A stretch of DNA of 64,000 nucleotides from Aricia agestis. Taxonomy: Eukaryota; Arthropoda; Insecta; Lepidoptera; Lycaenidae. Below are positions 10,149 to 20,343 of this stretch, piece after piece. Each line of letters opens with the position of its first letter. Within the stretch, counting starts at the first letter, position 1. The stretch spans positions 9,640,001-9,704,000 of the forward strand of contig NC_056428.1 of NCBI RefSeq assembly GCF_905147365.1, in the 5' to 3' direction. A program made the translations under genes and the position numbers. The notes beneath the pieces were generated by a model. That model was not told the DNA's origin, ran no database searches, and worked only from the letters and a program-made list of their open reading frames with translations.

Positions 10149-11244
10149 AACGTAAAAAGATAGCAGGTAAACTAAAGCAGAAAATGCGAAGTTTTTAGTT
10201 TTTAAAAGTGATAAGTATCAAGCCATAAACGTGTCTGCATTTTACTTTAACTTTGCTTTGCATTTATATTTATCGTATACCTGAATCGTCGCATTAAATT
10301 AATCATGATAATGTCTTTTCATTTTCGTTTAATAATTCTTACGAATCTGTAACTGAATTTTACCGCAGGCGGTCTGTGTATCAATGAAGAGAGAATTATC
10401 GTTTTTGAACTGCATAATGTTAACCCTCTTAATGCCTTCAATGGCTCTCTATGGTTAGTTCGGTCGTAGCGAGGTACTCTAGTTATTCATCTCCGTCGTG
10501 AATGTATTTCACATAATTGGAAAATTCCTTACAATTTCTCTTACAATGTTTCAGAACCGAATTCTTGCTTTGTCGTAGGTCTATTGGCATTCAATTGTAT
10601 TACTTTACAGTAAAGTGGCATGTTGTTTCGGTTCAGATTTTTTGAAGTTATACATGGCTATAGTTAATGTTTGAACTCTTGTCGGTTTCATTTACTTTCT
10701 TACATCTTAATTTGCAAGCTAGAAGTTGCGCGCGGCTCTAACCGTGAAAAAACAATTGTGTACAGGATAAAAAGTATTCTATGTCCTTCACCGTGGTCAG
10801 GTCTATGTCTCTGTCAAACATCACACTTTTCTTCTTTATAATAAGACAGAAAAGATAACATAATAAGATTTAATTAACAATAAATACACATCTTTTAAGT
10901 TTTAGCTTTAAATTCTAATAACTACAGACAACATATTCAATATTCATAAGCTCTGACACCATCCTTTCGATATTGTATAATACGGCCATTTTCTTAGGGG
11001 ATCTCGGCCGCTTAGTGTCGGCACTTAATTGAATCCCATTACGTATTCAAGGATCAAAAAGACCCATACAAGTGTTAGTAAACTACGTTCAGCCGAGCGC
11101 GGCCGAAGCGGGCTTATCAAATTTAGCACTTCGTTCATTGGCCATTTCGCACAACTGTAATCTTGTTTGAATCTCACTTGTTGTTGACTGTTTTTAAAGT
11201 AGACAAAGTTTTATTTAGGTCTCATTTATTTATGTTAGTTTTGG
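10149..11244. other. Intergenic, mostly unrecognised
   Basis: No gene. Around 10760-10800 the phrase 'gataaaaagtattctatgtc' resembles the interior of the window's helitron-like family, suggesting an eroded copy. Confidence 0.4.
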
Positions 11245-11284
11245 GATAATACCCCCCCCCCCCATCTGAATGGGGGGTATTATC
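11245..11284. repeat. Short palindrome with C/G homopolymer arms
   Basis: 'gataatacccccc' is inverted as 'ggggggtattatc'. The left arm has a longer C run (13) than the right G run (6). Confidence 0.85.
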
Positions 11285-11807
11285 TATATTTAGATTATGA
11301 TTGGTATTCAGTTAGTATTTAACATGCAGTCTTATATTATATACCTACTGTATATCGTTAGCTTTGTCTTAGTTATGAGAGTATTACGGATAGTGGAAAC
11401 AAGCAAGCAAACGAGTTTTGTTTTATAATAAGTAAATGTTTTGGTCATTACAACTTTCCCTAAAATTTTAATTTTAATCTTTATCTGAACTTTCTATAAC
11501 ATAACATAACAATTTTATTATATGACTCGCTAAAATGAAATCAAATAAATTGACTCGCGACTGTTGTTCTGTAATGTATTTTACGTTAAAAGGTTTTGGA
11601 AATAGTTTCCAGTCGCATATTTGACTGGCTGGCTCTCGTACCTCTACGGTAATGGAATTTCGTTTCAATTTATCTATTGCATCCAAAAAGCCATTTACAT
11701 AACGTTCACCAATCACAAATATCGTATGATCAAGTAAGAGCCATCGTTCACAAAAGATAAAAATGTCCTTCGACTTTTAAGGACAAATAATTGTATTTTA
11801 AAAAGAT

Positions 11808-11914
11808 AAAACCGACTTTAAAATTGTACGTACCTAATTGAGAATTAAAATCGCCTTATCTCAAAAACTACTGAACCGATTTTATGAAAATGTAGTTCCC
11901 GTAGTTGAACAATA

Positions 11915-11954
<40 letters not shown>

Positions 11955-12090
11955 CCTAGTACAACAAAAAAAGAATTACTTAAATCGGACATGTAGTTCC
12001 GGACAAACATAAAAACAAATATACATAATATATACACTATAGAAAGGCGCATTTGTTCAGACACTGTAACTAACGTAAAATAGCTGACTT
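11808..12090 (-). mobile_element. 'aaccgactt' TIR element, reversed copy with poly(T) tract
   Basis: In reverse it matches the element at 19929-20247: 'tacgtacaattttaaagtcggt' at one end, then 'atcggttcagtag', a poly(A) run (T on this strand, 11916-11951) next to 'gtactaggtat', and 'tgtctgaacaaatg'. The far end is eroded. Confidence 0.6.
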
Positions 12091-13833
12091 TCAAGTGATA
12101 TTTTACAACATTTTTACAGCGTTAGTTCTGATTTGATTGTGAAAAGAGCTAAATTATATGTGCTATTTATGCAATAAACAATGGGACACATACAACAAAA
12201 CGTATGTGAAAAAATACGGGTAGCACTCGGGAACTACCACGATAAAGCTTTTGCATACGCCGCTCCGCTGAGCCTATGTTAGGGTTTTTTCGTTACGGAA
12301 TATCTTGATTCGGTCACCGCGCTCCAATCCCGTGCCAAAAGCTATGCAATAACTAAAAAAACACAGGCACAGTAGTATTAGTTATTTTAGTCTATGCGGG
12401 ATCAAACTGTCTGACAGTGTAGTTTCGAATATGCCCTCGATCTAACATGGCGTCACGAACTAATGACGCCGCGCCGTAATCCTGGCCGACCCAACCTCTA
12501 TTCATCTCGGCTAATCGCATTGCCCGCGGGCTGCGGTATCGGCTCCATCTCAGGCCCTTCCTGCAATAAATAATTATAATAGATCAACCGCACCCACGGC
12601 ACCCATTACAACCTAATTCTTTTTGTCTGTTGTTTTATTGGTTTGGTGCTGAAAATATAAAGCTTGTAGCTTCATCGTGAAGATGAGGATTGCAAATTGC
12701 AAAAGGTACTCATTTTTTAAGTATACAATACTTTTTGCAGCGGGTGCTGTGCTTTTTTTTTTGGAAAAATGTAAATAATGGCACGGCGATGCACCCCCTC
12801 TCCTTCTTTGCACAGCAAAAATATGTTTATTTGCTGTTCTGCTGGCGATTTCGGCAACCCGATTTTTTTATGAATGTCCATGATATTGTATATATAGTTA
12901 AGATTATGCTAGTCGCTATAATTTTAGATGACTCAATTAAATTAAATAAAAAACCATATTTGGCATACTGTTACTATATCAAAATTAATGAGAGGGTCTT
13001 CATCACAAAAAGGTAAGTAAAAATTGTTGCAGCGAACCTAATAAACCTCTTTTGCAAAGGCGGCGTGCGTGTGAATGTGTGATAAATAAATACAAAACAT
13101 TTTTCTCTGTATAGTGTGTTATATCGTGTGAAAGCAGGTTGTATACTGCCGTATGAAATAAAGCTGGATACAAAGGCTGGAGGCGGCGTATTTTGTTCGT
13201 ATCTCTACATATGAGTGATTTCAATTTCTGTGTTTCATCTCGAGAAGATTCTCGGTATCAGTAAACTTTTATACTCCATTTATTTATAAACTAAACCCAA
13301 CTCGCAGTGATGAAAACTTACCACCAAACTCCGAAGTTTACGTGGTCTGTATAGTTGAAATTACTACGGCATATTTCATATTATGCTAAACAAACTTCGC
13401 CAAGAAATTATGTGCTACAGTCTGCGGTCGCGTTGAGTAAAAAGTTGAGAATTTGTTTTTTAAATTCATGTCTGGTTTGAGTTTTTCATTGGGGAATGGA
13501 GATTTACCGCGGCCGTCTGCTACTCGAATCGGCTACAAAAGGCTTAAAACAAAAGAAGCCCACGGATCCTGATGAAAATACCCATGAGAAATTAAATTCG
13601 CTCTCGTCAATGGCCGCTCTAACTAAATTATTTCTCGTAATTTTAAGCGAAACAATATTTTTGTCATATTTTATAAAGTGTCAATCTGAGGCTTATCTTT
13701 TGTTTCGTGAGTCGTGACCGTTTTGAATACCGATAATTAAATTTAATTAAATCGGAGTAGATTGTCTGAAAGTCTTATCGCAGTTTAGCAAAAATTCAAA
13801 GTAAGTTAAGTGAATGGCGACATAATAGTTATT
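12091..13833. other. Intergenic, partly low-copy looking
   Basis: No gene recognised. A less AT-rich stretch at 12430-12600 ('atggcgtcacgaactaatga', 'cccgcgggctgcgg') and the ORF at 13496-13717 have no recognisable domain and no repeat signature. They may be unique host non-coding DNA. Confidence 0.4.
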
Positions 13834-13998
13834 GTACTATCAGAGAAGTTGATTCTTAGGTAGATGGGGGACCTATACGTAGTTTGGTCGCGTTTCGTTA
13901 AACCCAGCTGACAGCTCACATTTAACTCTGAATTGACATGACCCGACCAAATGACGTTGGTCTGTCAACTGCCTAGGAGTCATTTTTTTCGATGGTAC
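13834..13998. mobile_element. GTAC-flanked MITE, copy 2
   Basis: Starts 'gtactatcagagaagttgat' and ends in the inverted 'cgatggtac'. The core has 'cccagctgacagctcaca' and 'tgaattgacatg', the reverse of the copies at 7016 and 24733. Confidence 0.7.
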
Positions 13999-14133
13999 TT
14001 ATTATCCGAGAAATTAATTCATATACAGATGGTGATCTTTCTTTTAGTCATGTTCTGATAGTTGTGCTTGACATAACTCGACCAAATGACGTAGGTTCGC
14101 CATCTGTCTATGAATCGATTTCTTGATGGTATA
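13995..14133. mobile_element. GTAC MITE relative, adjoining copy 2
   Basis: Shares the GTAC at 13995-13998 with copy 2. It has 'gacataactcgaccaaatga' and ends 'cgatttcttgatggtat'. More diverged, with ends less certain. Confidence 0.5.
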
Positions 14134-14194
14134 ACATTTAATACGTCTCCACTTTCTTAGCGTTTAGTAATTACACTTAGGTAATTAGTAGTTC

Positions 14195-14632
14195 TTAAGG
14201 GGGCGACTAACCCTAAAGTGTCGATTTTATAATTTATTTTTATACTTGAAAATAAGCCCCGAATTGTTTCATTTTCTAAAATTAGATACAACATTATGTT
14301 TCCGAGAATTCGATCTGAGCAAAAACACGATACCTTAAATTTTTCTTGATAGAAAAAAATTACAAAGATGCTGCAAATTTTCACGAATTTTTCATTTATT
14401 GCCATAACCGTGCATTGAACTAAGTTAATATTTTAACACATTGTATAAAATTCTATCATTGAGAGATCGACCTAGCGGATTTATAAAATGTTGTATATTT
14501 ATCGAGTTATTAAGAAAAAACTAATTTGGCGATGAATCCGCGTCGTTCTTTTTCACCTGGCATATGAAAGACGGGCGTGAGTGTGAAGAGAGAAGGACGA
14601 TGTTTGATTTTTGTGGTTAGTCGCCCTCTTAA
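14195..14632. mobile_element. TTAA-flanked MITE, copy A (438 bp)
   Basis: TTAA (14195-14198) is followed by 'gggggcgactaaccctaaa', and the right end reads 'tggttagtcgccctctTAA'. The inverted copy at 37506-37942 is the same length within a base, has the same TTAA flanks and is alignable throughout. TTAA targets are typical of the piggyBac superfamily, so this is a candidate piggyBac-mobilised MITE. The ORF on the minus strand is non-coding. Confidence 0.8.
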
Positions 14633-14900
14633 ACACAGCAACGAGGTGAAACTTTTCGCACCAAACCATTTTTCTTGAGTTTTACTCACAAAAAACAGTT
14701 GGACGGCATCTTTAGCTTTGAGATAGCCAGTAAAAGTTAATGGCAGCGTTAGAGCTATTCCAATTTGCTGTTCAGCTTCAAACGCTTACAACGTCTTTAG
14801 ATTTTGCATATCGATGTGTTCTTTATGCTTACGCGAGAATGTTCAGCTAGACTAGAGTATACAACATAGCGAGTTTGTTAGGTTAGGTTAGTTTTCTTAC

Positions 14901-14937
14901 AAAACTATACAGCTAATCCAACAAGCTGTATAGTTTT
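14901..14937. repeat. Short palindrome, 14-bp arms
   Basis: 'aaaactatacagct' is inverted as 'agctgtatagtttt' with a 9-nt loop. Confidence 0.85.
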
Positions 14938-14949
14938 GACTCCAGATCA

Positions 14950-15161
14950 TTATATTATATCTTATATCTTTAAACGAGCAATTCTTTATAGCAATATAAT
15001 ATATAATTGGAATCTCGGAATCGGCTCCAACGATTTTCATGAAATTTAGTATGTAGGGGGTTTCGGGGGCGATAAATCGATCTAGCTAGGAATCATTTTT
15101 AGAAAATGTCATTTTATTCGTGGTTTCTCGAATATCGAGCTAAGCTCGGTCAAATAGCTAG
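14950..15161 (+). mobile_element. Helitron-like element, 'cgataaatcgatctagctag' family, copy 1
   Basis: Contains 'tctttaaacgagcaattctt', 'tcggctccaacgattttcat', 'gggggcgataaatcgatcta' and ends 'gctcggtcaaatagCTAG|T' with a GAGCTAAGCTC hairpin just before the end. Relatives at 31320-31668 (reversed), 39341-39490 and 62340-62530. Confidence 0.55.
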
Positions 15162-15194
15162 TTATGCATAATATTATGAACACTTACTCATGGG

Positions 15195-15252
15195 TATTGT
15201 TCAAACTTATCATCCTAATATTATAATATTAGAATGATAAGTTAGAACAATA
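15195..15252. repeat. Palindrome, ~27-bp arms
   Basis: 'tattgttcaaacttatcat' is inverted as 'atgataagttagaacaata' with an AT-rich centre. Confidence 0.85.
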
Positions 15253-15747
15253 TGGATCACTTTTTTGTATAATTTTCTCTATAGATCTAAAAGTAATATA
15301 GTATTTCAATCTTAGAGGTAATTTTTGACACTGTCCCGCCTAAATTCCTGTTTCATAACCTTGTTACATAATTTAGTTTTTGTGTGGAAATTTTCCGCTC
15401 TCAGCACAAAAACTATTCACTTACCGTAAGCCGACACGGTAAACGACGTAAATCTTAATACGGTTAAGCTACGTCTGTTATAATACATTTCGTGGACTTA
15501 ACTCCACTCGTAATATATTTTTATGATCCAGCTTACTCGGCGCGATGCGGCAGATTAATTTTAGCAGAAAATCTCAAAACCATAGAAAATTAAATCAGCA
15601 GGGGCACAAAGATGCTAGGCGGATTTAAAAAAAAAATATTATTATCAACGTTTTGAAATGGTTTTGTAAAACATATTATCTAGGTTGTGTGGCTATAAGC
15701 TACTTCAATCTTTTCTTTTGTGACGGTTGTGTAGGCAAAAAAAGCGG
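15253..15747. other. Intergenic, no feature recognised
   Basis: No ORF, RNA or repeat end recognised. Confidence 0.45.
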
Positions 15748-15822
15748 CACAATTTATATTTCATGTTAATGCAGGCTCTACCGTATGGGTAGAGCCTGCA
15801 TTAACATGAAACATAAATTGTG
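15748..15822. repeat. Palindrome, 35-bp arms
   Basis: 'cacaatttatatttcatgtt' and onward is inverted after a 5-nt loop, with one or two mismatches. It borders a helitron-like element. Confidence 0.9.
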
Positions 15823-15828
15823 AAATAT

Positions 15829-15849
15829 AAATTTATAAATGCGAAAGTG

Positions 15850-15880
<31 letters not shown>

Positions 15881-16050
15881 TACATCTTCACGCTCAAACC
15901 GCTGAACCGATCTTGCTGAAATTTGGCATGGAGATACTTTGAGACCCGGGAAAGGACAGGATACTTTTTAAGTTTTTATCCCCGAAAAATGTACGGTTCC
16001 CGAGCGATAAACGAATTTTGGCGCAACGGAGTTGCGGGCGTCATCTATTA
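15829..16050 (+). mobile_element. Helitron-like 'aacggagttgcgggcgtcat' family copy
   Basis: 'ttataaatgcgaaagtgtg' plus (TCTG)n, then 'accgctgaaccgatcttgct', 'ggagatactttgagacccgg', 'aaaatgtacggttcccg' and 'aacggagttgcgggcgtcat' followed by 'ctatt', a decayed CTAGT. Same family as 25390-25578, 26589-26763 and 60238-60456. Confidence 0.6.
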
Positions 16051-18059
16051 AGTCCTAAAAATCTTAAATAATAACATGCGAGCGTGAAAGTAAGTTCTAA
16101 AATCTACATGCAACATGTTATGGAAAACTACATGCTTTACTTAGCATAATGATATTAGGTTTACACATAGAAATCTTTAGTAGGTAATTAACAGAAGACT
16201 TGGGTACGTGTATAAATACTAATATTAAGAAAAAAAGGTATGTAGCTAAAAAGCTTTTCTCTGAGGTCATTGGTCACATTCAAATCATAGCGTTGATTTA
16301 ATATCAGCTATGTTATGTAAAACCGTTTGTCTAGATTTTCTTGTAATCCATTTACAATACCTACATTTAAGCAACGAAAAAGCGATAGTTGCCCGCCATA
16401 AAATCCCCGAAAGTATTAAACGATGGACAACGTACAGACGCACGAGTAATTAAGGTTAATGATTGGTTTTACGCGTTCCCCGTAACGCGTGGTAACGGGA
16501 CGCCGTGTGTGCGCACCTTTATTAGTGCCTACAGACAGCTTTTATTACTAATAGCACTTTAACAGTTAGCACCAACCGCGTAACGACGCAAATTCTGAGG
16601 TTTCATCTCTTAATCTAGTTAATAGTCTAATTTTAATTTCTCGTTAGGACGAGAGCGAAATCTTTCTAACGTAATCACAATAATTATGTTACAAAAAAAA
16701 ACAATTAGGGTGTGTATCTAGGTTAAATGCAATGTGGGGCCTATTTAAACATAAATGATGCATTTTAGTCATTTCAATTTAAATACATTTAAAATTGAAC
16801 TTTATTTCCCGACATATATGGTGCTTTTTGCCGAGGAAACCATACGCTCGGTTGTTGGCACTCGGGCTGAGTGTTCCCGGGGCTGACAGGCTTCGCGTCG
16901 AGCACAAAGTGCCACTAGCCATCGCTGCTCATTTCGGAAACGTTTATTTCATTGACGTTACCTTATGAGCTTTTAAGGACATAGATTACAACCGTAGTTA
17001 TATACTTAGGATTTCACCAATCACACTTAAAACTTATATATAAAACTTAGTTCACATGCGGCAACTAATAGAACATTGGACGTTCAGAAAATAAAACTGG
17101 CATTCGGAGTTCAAAACGCGTTTATACGTGTACCGGTTTAGTGTGTTCTAAGCACGTTTAATTTCTTTGGTGAAATCTTGCCAAAAGTCAGCGTTAAGCT
17201 TAGGTATATTAATAGCAGTTAAAAAATTTCTCAGTCAAGAATTGCAAGAAGTTTTAACGAGCAATGTTATAGCTTGTTGAATTTTAAGAGACTTACGTAA
17301 TTCTTACAGTCTTACATTATGAAATCCTAGTGGAGAACAATAACTATTAAATTACAAACAAATAATTGAAATGGAAAATGTAATTCTAATTTCTCGAAGA
17401 CTTTATCTTATCCTTGAGATATCAATTACTAATTCAAAATTCCATGAAACATTAATACAATCATAATTTAGTTTATGCCTCCAGCCATTTCGGCGTCAAA
17501 CACAAATGTTATCACGAAAGACCAAAGACTGTAATAGCTACGCGAACCTCTAAAACTTTTGACGAGGATCAAGATCGATGCGACCTGAATCTGGAAATAA
17601 AAGCTCTTCAATCCATTACATTAAAATTATTCGTGTAAATTTTATATTCCAAAATCTTCTCTGTCGATTTTTCCAGCGTATGTTAAAGGCATTTTTGATC
17701 AATTAAGCCTAATTTATTATTTATGAAATCGTTTTCAATATTTGATATGTTATCGTATTCAAAATTAAGCTAATTTGCTTAAACGTACAGTACTTGATAT
17801 ATTTAACGTTATTTTTTGTAAATGATAAATATATTTTAGTGTAAAGTTAATTGTGGACGCCATTTTATTATTGTTTGTTAAAGTAGGTAAAAGATAAAGA
17901 AGAGGCGAAGTGTTTTAAGCAGTAAAGTTTGGAGTTTTTTATTCGTTGCAGTCTTGAGCTTGTAAACTAAGACAATTTATTTCCGACCCCATTAACTAGT
18001 GCTTAGCGATAAAACTTTTCCTGAATAAATGCCAGACTAAGTAAAACAGTAAATAAGTA
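16051..18059. other. Longest repeat-poor stretch; probable low-copy host DNA
   Basis: No ORF above about 60 aa and no recognisable transposon ends. Two less AT-rich patches, 16380-16620 and 16800-16990 ('ggcactcgggctgagtgttc'), look like complex low-copy sequence, for example intronic or intergenic conserved DNA. No exon could be supported. Confidence 0.45.
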
Positions 18060-18240
18060 CTAATATTTTAAATGCAAGCTTATGTATGTCTATAAGTTTT
18101 TACGTTTTCCTTTATATCCAGATCCGATTTATAATAAAATTTGGTATGAAGATTCTTTGAGAGACGAAAAAGGACATAGGATAGTTTTTGTTGCCAAAAA
18201 ATGTACGGTTTCAGCGAAACGGAGCAAGGGCCTCATCAAG
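18060..18240 (+). mobile_element. Degenerate helitron-like copy
   Basis: Retains 'aaatttggtatgaagattct', 'ggacataggatagtttttgt', 'aaaaaatgtacggttt' and 'cgaaacggagcaagggcct', which align to the 'aacggagttgcgggcgtcat' family. Confidence 0.5.
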
Positions 18241-19009
18241 TACTGAATAGGTCTAGATATATAGATGTGAAGAATGTTACTAGCCAAATCTCTTCATTGT
18301 TCCTTGCCCTCCATCTGTGTCTCTTTTTCTAGTTTTTTAGGATTTTTAAAATATTAGTATATAAATATAGCAACTCGGACACTACAGACTACAAACGAAA
18401 ATTTTATAATGATAAAAATTTCATAGAAAACACAATTTTCCCAGAGGGCTTAATGGTAGGCTGGTGGTGTATAATTACCAACTTAGACTATATAAATATT
18501 CACATAATAAAATAAAAAATATGTTTTCTGTCTGAAGCGTTGGAGTTTAATAATAAGAAAGTCGGTACTGAAGATAAAATAACGCCTAATAGATGACGCC
18601 CGTATTAGTTTTTAACGAAAAAGCATAAATAAAAAATATAATATTATAAAAAACATAAAGTATATTTTAATCAAAGTATTAAAGCAGAGTTTACGTGATA
18701 ATATGTAGTGTTATTTTTAAAGGTATAAAAATAAGCTTGAATATAAAGGAAAGTGATATAGATCTATTTAAGAATTTCATAAGCAAGGTTCATTTAATTA
18801 TAAAACAGCAATATTTAAGCTTTTAACAATAATTTAATTATAAAACATCGAAACAACATAATATAGTACTTACTTCATATCAACCATTTATAGCTCGGTA
18901 TACATCCACTAATTAACTTAAACAGTTAAATCATTATAATAAATCAAATTATTATTTGATACATAAACATTATGGTAATGGCAATGGCAATAGAAAATAA
19001 TGATTTTCT
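18241..19009. other. AT-rich intergenic, no feature recognised
   Basis: No ORF, palindrome or terminal repeat of note. Confidence 0.45.
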
Positions 19010-19098
19010 TTAAGAGTCCGGGTGCCATCGAAATTCTCATACAAACGTAATATCAAGATCATTTGGCATGGGAATTTCAATGGCACCCGGACTCTTAA
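19010..19098. mobile_element. 89-bp TTAA-flanked hairpin element
   Basis: TTAA at 19010-19013 and 19095-19098 bounds inverted arms 'gagtccgggtgccatcg' and 'tggcacccggactc', continuing as 'aaattc/gaattt'. A very small foldback with TTAA ends. Confidence 0.75.
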
Positions 19099-19329
19099 CA
19101 CGTCAAAATAGATCTGATGCTTCTTCGATCACAGCTCGAGCAAAAATGTCGGAACACGTCAACTGTAGCAGTCTTTTATAACGACGTGTCCCCACTCTTC
19201 GATCCGCCCACCAGTACAGTTTATTACAAAATAACATTTAAATACTAGTTTCATTAATTATAGTTTTTATACTATTTACATATTTTTAAAACAATTAGAA
19301 TATTAATGTAATATTATGTTTTTTTTATT

Positions 19330-19505
19330 TAAGAGCCTATGCAGTCCTACTGCTGGGCAAAGGCCTCCTTCAAGTCCTTCCATTCATCCCGATCCGTCGA
19401 TGCATACGACTAATATGTCTCGCCCAATCCCATTTCAGTTTGGCAGCCTTTATACCTATGTCTGTTATACCAGTTTTGGAGCGCAGCGTGCTATTTCTTA
19501 TTATT
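19330..19505. mobile_element. Interspersed repeat fragment ('actgctgggcaaaggcctcc')
   Basis: Contains 'ctactgctgggcaaaggcct' and 'cttccattcatcccgatcc', phrases I associate with a common lepidopteran LINE-derived repeat. Recognised from general knowledge only, and single copy here. Confidence 0.4.
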
Positions 19506-19611
19506 AATTAAAAATGTAGTATTATAACACCCGCAACTCCGTTGCGCCAGATTTGTAGCGTAGGGACATTTTTGGGATGAAATGTATCCTATGTCCAGAG
19601 ACTCAAAATAT

Positions 19612-19615
<4 letters not shown>

Positions 19616-19695
<80 letters not shown>
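19616..19695. repeat. (AT)n microsatellite, ~80 bp
   Basis: Pure AT. Directly upstream (19530-19615) lies a fragment of the helitron-like family, reversed ('cccgcaactccgttgcgcc'). Three ORFs reading IYIYIY across it are artefacts. Confidence 0.95.
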
Positions 19696-19698
<3 letters not shown>

Positions 19699-19928
19699 CA
19701 CATCAACTCAAACAGAAATATCCTCACAAAAAAAAAATTCCTTTCAGAATGTTCAATTTTCTGCAGACATAAAGCCCAGTGATTTCCGTCCGAGAGCAAC
19801 AGAGACAAATGTAGCTCATGATATGGCTACTGGCCGTCTGCAGAATGAGCTTGTGTAAATAAATTAGGTGAGGGACATCATCACACCCGTCCACCGTATT
19901 CAAGGGAAATACTAGAATGAATATTTGT

Positions 19929-20247
19929 TTTTAACCGACTTTAAAAAAGGAGGTTGTCAATTCCACGCGTATGTATGTAATATTTCCAGAACTGCTCAAT
20001 TTTCGTATATGTTAGTCTATATCAGCATCTGAACAAATGTGGCAAATTTCAAAAGTGTATGTATGTATGTATGTTTTAATGTTTGTGTTCCCATATGTCT
20101 GGAACTATCATTCCGATTTCAGTAATTCTTTTTTTTTGTACTAGGTATTGCTCAACTTAGGGAATAGTGCAAGTTTCATCAAAATCGGTTCAGAGAGTAG
20201 ATAGGAGTTTTATATCTAAATTACGTACAATTTTGAAGTCGGTTAAA
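19929..20247 (+). mobile_element. 'aaccgactt' TIR element (~319 bp)
   Basis: Left end 'ttaaccgactttaaaaaagg', right end 'ttttgaagtcggttaaa', inverted. Interior: (TATG)n, 'cccatatgtctggaactatc', a T-run before 'gtactaggtattgctcaact', 'catcaaaatcggttcagaga'. Related ends occur at 3141, 11808, 32657 and 33424. Confidence 0.7.
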
Positions 20248-20294
20248 TATCTTTTTAAAATGCAGTTATAAAATACTATGGTATCCTCTAATCT

Positions 20295-20343
20295 AACTCT
20301 TTTGCCCTTATATAAATTTAATTTATATAAGGGCAAAAGAGTT
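20295..20343. repeat. Palindrome, ~23-bp arms
   Basis: 'aactcttttgcccttatata' is inverted as 'tatataagggcaaaagagtt', essentially without a loop. Confidence 0.92.

Noticed and set aside
19577..19858. IYIYIY ORFs over (AT)n (also at 26934-27223 and 29529-29726)
   Set aside because: Microsatellite translation artefacts.
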